Shown piece after piece: positions 43,733 through 47,739 of a DNA stretch of 47,739 nt (within the stretch, counting starts at the first letter, position 1; each line of letters begins with the position of its first letter). The notes under the pieces are model-generated. The model saw only the letters and a list, made by a program, of their open reading frames with translations, did not search any database and was not told where the DNA came from. Both the position numbers and the translations under genes were made by a program. The stretch lies in contig CADBIY010000009.1 of assembly GCA_902794895.1 (NCBI GenBank), positions 1 through 47,739 of the forward strand. Direction: 5' to 3'. This DNA is from Candidatus Avelusimicrobium vaccinum (GTDB lineage: Bacteria > Elusimicrobiota > Elusimicrobia > Elusimicrobiales > Elusimicrobiaceae).

Positions 43733-45151
43733 TTATAAAGAAACCGGGAAGGAACCAACAGCCTTTTCTAGCCCGCATAAAATCCGCGCTGCCTGTGCTT
43801 GAAATTCTGGGGCCGGGCTAAATGTATATAAACTCGCCGTAGTTTCCAGCACATTTTGTAATGCCCAGGGGCTAGCCAGTAAAATGCTGGCGGTTGTATG
43901 AAATTGCCGGGAGGCTTGCCGTAAAAAATCTTGTTCTTTTTCTTCCAGTTTAATTTTCCCTTGGAATGCCTGATACCGGCGAAAGCATAAAATAAGCAAT
44001 TTTTGGGATTTGTAAGGAAATTTTTTAACCCGAATGCCGGATTTTTGCAGCGTTTGTAAAAAAGGCATGGCGGAAATGGCGGTAGAATTCCCAATTTCTA
44101 AATAGGTGACGGTTTCTCCGGGTTGCAATGGAATCCATGTCCCGGTTTGCACAAGGGCCTTTTGGGCCGTATGAAGGTTTAACTGTTGGGGAGCAAATGC
44201 TTCTTGTAAGGAAGGGCGCGGCATTTGTTGGGCCCGGGCACACAAGTGGTTTTGTATTTGCTCGCTATGCGCAAGGGTTTCCGGCGGCAGTGTGCACGCT
44301 TCTAGATAATCAATTAACGCATGGGGATTTTCCGGAACCAGTAAAATATCCGCTCCCGCTACAAGCGCCTGTATTGCGGCTTGTTTTTCATTTCCAATGG
44401 CTTTCATCAGTAACGCATCTGTTAAAATACACCCTTGATAGTTTAATTCTTTCCGTAATAATTGGGTTGTAATAACCGAAGAGAGCGAAGCGGGAAAATC
44501 AGCATCTACCGATGGAAGAAATAAGTGCCCGGTCATCACGCTGTCGGCCTTGGATAATAATGCCTGAAAAGGTTTTAATTCAAGGTTTTTTAATTGGGCT
44601 AAATTTTTTTGTAAAACCGGTAAGGCTAAATGAGAATCGGTGGTGGTATCTCCATGCCCGGGAAAATGTTTTAAACTGTTTAACGCCCCTCCTTTTTTTA
44701 ATCCGTCTAAAAAGGCCGAGGCCAGCGGAATGACCTGTTGCGCAGTGGCGCCAAAAGCACGTGTGTTGACGATAGGATTTAAGGCATTGTTTGCTAAATC
44801 TAATACGGGAGCAAACACCCAGTCGACTCCTAAACTGCGTGCCTGAAGTGCTGTTAATAATCCTTTTTCGAAGGCAAGTTCCGGATCATTGGCAGCACCC
44901 AATGCCAAATTGGAGGGAAGAAGCGGTGCATCGGATACCCAGCGGCCTAATCCGTCTTCATAATCGGCCGAGATAAGCAAATCGGGCCGGAGAGAATGGC
45001 TTCGTACCGTTTGTACAAAGCGAATAATTTCTTCGCAGGTACCTCCGTATAAACAAAAACCGCCCACCCCACGTTTTGCCAACGAAATTGCTTCAGCAAG
45101 GGGCGTTTTACCAAACCAAAAACCGGGGTGGACGAGTCTGGCTTTATTCAT
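43733..45151 (-). CDS. nagZ: GH3 beta-N-acetylhexosaminidase (NagZ-like)
   Basis: Removes GlcNAc from anhydro-muropeptides. 472 residues from ATG 45151, which forms an ATGA overlap with anmK; 18 in-frame residues upstream would lie inside anmK and are not needed. Landmarks: GVDWVFAPVLDLA, LKHFPGHGDTTTDSHLALP (NagZ Asp-His pair) and nucleophile D245 in YQGCILTDALLMKAIG. About 130 residues longer than E. coli NagZ, with an extra C-terminal domain as in two-domain Gram-positive enzymes. No signal peptide, so cytoplasmic. Last gene of the recycling operon. Confidence 0.92.
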   Translation of the reverse strand: MNKARLVHPGFWFGKTPLAEAISLAKRGVGGFCLYGGTCEEIIRFVQTVRSHSLRPDLLISADYEDGLGRWVSDAPLLPSNLALGAANDPELAFEKGLLTALQARSLGVDWVFAPVLDLANNALNPIVNTRAFGATAQQVIPLASAFLDGLKKGGALNSLKHFPGHGDTTTDSHLALPVLQKNLAQLKNLELKPFQALLSKADSVMTGHLFLPSVDADFPASLSSVITTQLLRKELNYQGCILTDALLMKAIGNEKQAAIQALVAGADILLVPENPHALIDYLEACTLPPETLAHSEQIQNHLCARAQQMPRPSLQEAFAPQQLNLHTAQKALVQTGTWIPLQPGETVTYLEIGNSTAISAMPFLQTLQKSGIRVKKFPYKSQKLLILCFRRYQAFQGKIKLEEKEQDFLRQASRQFHTTASILLASPWALQNVLETTASLYTFSPAPEFQAQAARILCGLEKAVGSFPVSL

Positions 45152-46239
45152 AAAGAAATTTTTCCCAAAATAGAATTTTTTCGTGCACCGGTGGCATGGG
45201 CACAATGGTTGATTTGTCTTTTCCAGGCGAGCCAGGCAAATAAGGCAAAAGCCGCGGCTTCTTTGGCATGCGGATCAATGCCGTAAGATACAGAAGAAAC
45301 AATTTTTGTAGAGGGTAAACAAATTTGCAGATTATGAAGAAGCGTGTGGTTGTAACAACCTCCGCCGGATACAATAATTTCTTGCCGGTCTTTTTTCGGA
45401 ACAAAACGGCGAATCTGGTCAGCAATTGCGGCGGCTGTAAAGAAATTAAGGGTAGCGAGTAAATCGGTCGGATTTTTAAATTTTTGAATAGGGAAAAACC
45501 GCTTTAGGTACGTTATGCCGAACGCATTTTTATCTAAACTTTTTGGTGGTTTTTGCGTAAAGTATTTTTGTTTTAATAATTGTTTTACAAGTTCTATATC
45601 AGCTTGTCCGCGTGCGGCCACCGCGCCGTTTTTATCAAAAGGCCGTTTAAAAAAATGTTGGCAACACAAATCCATGAGTGTGTTGCCCGGCCCGGCATCA
45701 AACCCATCTGTTTTACGGTTTTTACCAACGATAGAAAAATTAGAAATACCACCGATATTAAGTAAAATTTTCGGACTTTTCTTTCCAAAAATATATTCGT
45801 CAAAAAAGGGCATCAGCGGGGCGCCTTCTCCTCCCAAAGCAACGTCTTTTGCACGAAAATCACTGACCACGGGAACGTTCAACTCGGCGGCTAAAAAAGA
45901 AGGTTCTCCGATTTGTAAGGTGTTCGGATAGGTATCATGCGGACCGTGATAAACGGTTTGTCCGTGGGAACCAATCACAACAATTTGTTCCGGCTTGAGG
46001 TTAAATTCTTTCAAAAAACGCTGCACGGTTTTTACATATAAGGTGCCTAATTGATAATGCAGTTGGCTTAATTGGGGGGCTTTTAGATCAAAAGCCTGAA
46101 GTAAACTTTTTTGCAATTTGGCGGGATACGGATAGTTTTTAAAAAAAATAATTTTAAAAGGAACAGGGCGTATCGCACAGATGGTTAAGCCGTCTGCGCT
46201 TGTTCCGCTCATCAACCCTAAAGCCAGTTTATGCATCAA
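45148..46239 (-). CDS. anmK: Anhydro-N-acetylmuramic acid kinase
   Basis: Converts 1,6-anhydro-MurNAc to MurNAc-6-P with ATP and water. 363 residues with the ASKHA-like blocks LGLMSGTSADGL (N-terminus), IGSHGQTVYHGP, SDFRAKDVALGGEGAPL and LLNIGGISNFS, plus DAGPGNTLMD. It overlaps murQ by 11 bp and nagZ by 4 bp. Confidence 0.96.
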   Translation of the reverse strand: MMHKLALGLMSGTSADGLTICAIRPVPFKIIFFKNYPYPAKLQKSLLQAFDLKAPQLSQLHYQLGTLYVKTVQRFLKEFNLKPEQIVVIGSHGQTVYHGPHDTYPNTLQIGEPSFLAAELNVPVVSDFRAKDVALGGEGAPLMPFFDEYIFGKKSPKILLNIGGISNFSIVGKNRKTDGFDAGPGNTLMDLCCQHFFKRPFDKNGAVAARGQADIELVKQLLKQKYFTQKPPKSLDKNAFGITYLKRFFPIQKFKNPTDLLATLNFFTAAAIADQIRRFVPKKDRQEIIVSGGGCYNHTLLHNLQICLPSTKIVSSVSYGIDPHAKEAAAFALFAWLAWKRQINHCAHATGARKNSILGKISL

Positions 46240-47131
46240 TGACTCGGGTTAAAAACCCGCGCTCCTTTTTGAGTAATTTTTCAGCCTGTTTACGGTCTGT
46301 CTTTTTACGGTACATGACAACGGCGGTTTTGACCTGCTTACCGGAATCGTTTAAAAGTTGCCGGGCCGTTCGTTCATCGGCACCGGATACCTGGCAAATC
46401 AGACGGATCGCACGAAGTACTAATTTTTCGTTTGTAGGACGGACATCAATCATCAAATTGCCATAGGTTTTTCCGCATAAAGCCATGGCTCCGGTGGTAA
46501 TTGCATTCAGCGTCATTTTAGTAGCAGTGCCTGCTTTCATACGGGTTGAACCGCTTAATGCTTCGGCTCCGGTTTGCAAACAAATATGGATTGCCGCGTT
46601 TGCCGTGTCGGCTTCCGGATTACAGGATACCAAGGCTGTGGCCGCACCGATTTTGCGTGCGGCTTGCAAGGCTCCCATTACATAAGGGGTGCGTCCGCTG
46701 GCAGTAAGGCCGATTACAAAATCGCCTTTGCGGGCTGCGTTGCTAATTTCTGCTCCCCCTTGTTTATCGTCGTCTTCGGCTCCTTCCTTCGCGCGAAAGA
46801 CAGCGCTTCTTCCGCCGGCAATTAACCCGATAATTTGGCTGGGTTTCGTGCCAAAGGTCGGGACGCATTCCACGGCTTCTAAAATTCCCAGCCGTCCGCT
46901 GGTACCTGCCCCAATAAAAATAATTTTATTTCCGGCAGCATATGTTTTTGCCGCCATAATCATGGCCGCCGCGATTTGAGGGGCGGCTTTTTTGACAACA
47001 CGTGCGGCTGTAAAATCTTCGCGGTTAATGGCACGCGCAATTTGCAGGGGCGTCATTTTGTCCAGCCCCTGTGTGCGGGGATTAACTTGCTCCGTTGGGA
47101 GCGGTTTTATAAGAGAATTATTTTTTTTCAT
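46229..47131 (-). CDS. murQ: N-acetylmuramic acid 6-phosphate etherase
   Basis: Cleaves the lactyl ether of MurNAc-6-P to give GlcNAc-6-P and lactate. 300 residues with a SIS sugar-phosphate fold: PTEQVNPRTQGLDKMTPLQI, FIGAGTSGRLGILEAVECVPTFG, EGAEDDDKQGG (catalytic Glu area) and ALSGSTRMKAGTATKMTLN. The start is inside the 3' end of the ampG-like gene (14-bp overlap), no Shine-Dalgarno is evident, so coupled translation is likely. Confidence 0.96.
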   Translation of the reverse strand: MKKNNSLIKPLPTEQVNPRTQGLDKMTPLQIARAINREDFTAARVVKKAAPQIAAAMIMAAKTYAAGNKIIFIGAGTSGRLGILEAVECVPTFGTKPSQIIGLIAGGRSAVFRAKEGAEDDDKQGGAEISNAARKGDFVIGLTASGRTPYVMGALQAARKIGAATALVSCNPEADTANAAIHICLQTGAEALSGSTRMKAGTATKMTLNAITTGAMALCGKTYGNLMIDVRPTNEKLVLRAIRLICQVSGADERTARQLLNDSGKQVKTAVVMYRKKTDRKQAEKLLKKERGFLTRVIDA

Positions 47132-47739
47132 GAACGGGTGGCTCTGCCTGATCTAAAAGTTTAATTTTAAAAGCAAGTGGTACGATTAAGAAAGTTACCA
47201 AACTAATCACGCTTGCAACCCAGAAAAACGTTTGGTAGCCCATCCAGGCTTGCAGTTTTCCCGATAACATAGATGGGATCATCATGCCCAAGGCCATAAT
47301 TCCGGTAGAAATAGCATAATGGGAGGTTTTGTAAGGTCCTTGGGAGACGTACATGATAAATACGGTTAACGCCATCATGGCTAACCCATATCCGAAATTT
47401 TCCAGTGTAATTAATGTGGCAATAATCGCCAGCCCCGGTTTTGCTACCGCTAAATAAACGTAGAAAAAATTAGGTAATACTAGGGCGAAAGCAAAAGGCC
47501 AAATGCATTTTTTAAAACCGAATTTGCCAAGTAGCCATCCTCCCAGCAGATTTCCGGCAATAATCGCCCCTAATCCCAAAGTTCCTTTAATCAGCCCAAA
47601 CTGTTGCATGGATAAAGCGAGTGCGCCTTCGGCGGTAGGCTTTAATAAAAAAAGCGGCACTATTTTTTCTAATAAAGCCTCTCCAAAACGGTAGAGTAAA
47701 ATAAAAAGTAGAATGTAGAGTATATTTTTTTGGGTAAAA
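47118..47739 (-). CDS. ampG: AmpG-like muropeptide permease, MFS (5' end outside window)
   Basis: C-terminal part of a major-facilitator transporter, open without a stop to the right edge (FTQKNILYILLFILLYRFGEA continues upstream), so the true start lies outside. At least six hydrophobic helices can be counted here. The LYRFGEALLEKIVPLFLLK stretch and its place directly before murQ-anmK-nagZ point to AmpG, which imports GlcNAc-anhydroMurNAc peptides. The exact substrate is inferred from context; the ORF interior GTG at 47660 is not the real start. Confidence 0.8.
   Translation of the reverse strand, partial: FTQKNILYILLFILLYRFGEALLEKIVPLFLLKPTAEGALALSMQQFGLIKGTLGLGAIIAGNLLGGWLLGKFGFKKCIWPFAFALVLPNFFYVYLAVAKPGLAIIATLITLENFGYGLAMMALTVFIMYVSQGPYKTSHYAISTGIMALGMMIPSMLSGKLQAWMGYQTFFWVASVISLVTFLIVPLAFKIKLLDQAEPPVHEKK

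Noticed and set aside
44128-44472. 114-residue plus-strand ORF inside the nagZ region
   Set aside because: Antisense to a GH3 gene with intact catalytic motifs; no ribosome site or family pattern.

Overview
The window looks like a chromosomal segment of a gut-type Elusimicrobiota bacterium (Elusimicrobium-like). This is inferred from gene content and style: two type IV pilin-like proteins with near-identical GFTLIELLVVVLIIGILA leaders, an anaerobe's oxygen-defence cassette, a pyruvoyl arginine decarboxylase plus agmatinase, a bacterial deoxyhypusine synthase-like enzyme, outer-membrane beta-barrels (so a Gram-negative envelope), and moderately low G+C DNA. No marker such as 16S rRNA is present, so the phylum call is not proven. 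No IS element with a transposase, prophage, CRISPR array, tRNA or rRNA was seen.

Layout. 1-367 is very AT-rich (52 G/C in 300 bases by my count at 61-360) and carries one consensus DnaA box. 368-3187 is an oxidative-stress operon (thiol peroxidase, superoxide reductase, flavodiiron protein, flavin reductase, rubredoxin). 3323-7272 holds a glycosyltransferase, signal peptidase I and parA-parB, with three copies of a 16-bp palindrome that I read as a variant parS centromere. 7359-10074 (minus) has a DegT aminotransferase, an MgtC protein and an OM barrel. 10191-14320 has a CsgG-like lipoprotein, a small membrane protein, serS, a TPR protein and a second barrel. 14381-15842 (minus) is the arginine-to-putrescine pair. 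15953-24657 runs M3 peptidase, coaW, squalene/phytoene synthase-like enzyme, TPR protein, glmU, prs, rplY and pth. 24665-28671 has a structured repeat-rich intergenic block, pilin 1, ligA-nusB (minus) and pilin 2 (minus). 28966-30452 is a small lipoprotein then infC-rpmI-rplT. 30504-34459 (minus) is ruvA-ruvB-spoIID-queA. 34497-36973 (minus) is an unusual chymotrypsin-fold protein and glyA. 37112-43732 is the deoxyhypusine synthase-like gene, a barrel, a DoxX-like protein and dnaX-recR-comEC. 43733 to the right edge (minus) is a peptidoglycan-recycling operon (ampG, murQ, anmK, nagZ).

Functional threads. Oxygen defence is complete in one operon: electrons can pass from flavin reductase and rubredoxin to the flavodiiron protein and superoxide reductase. 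Polyamine genes give arginine to agmatine to putrescine, with a possible homospermidine-type step from the distant deoxyhypusine synthase-like gene. Surface and DNA-uptake genes (two pilins, ComEC) fit a competence or pilus lifestyle. AmpG-MurQ-AnmK-NagZ recovers muropeptides.

Most interesting signals: (1) a roughly 190-nt leader RNA before pilin 2 with GNRA-capped hairpins and mutually exclusive antiterminator and terminator folds; (2) a T13 tract filling the spacer of the pilin 1 promoter, a textbook phase-variation layout; (3) the variant parS trio; (4) a recurring -10-N6-ATG arrangement without Shine-Dalgarno, implying leaderless mRNAs; (5) a chymotrypsin-like protein whose nucleophile position is Cys.
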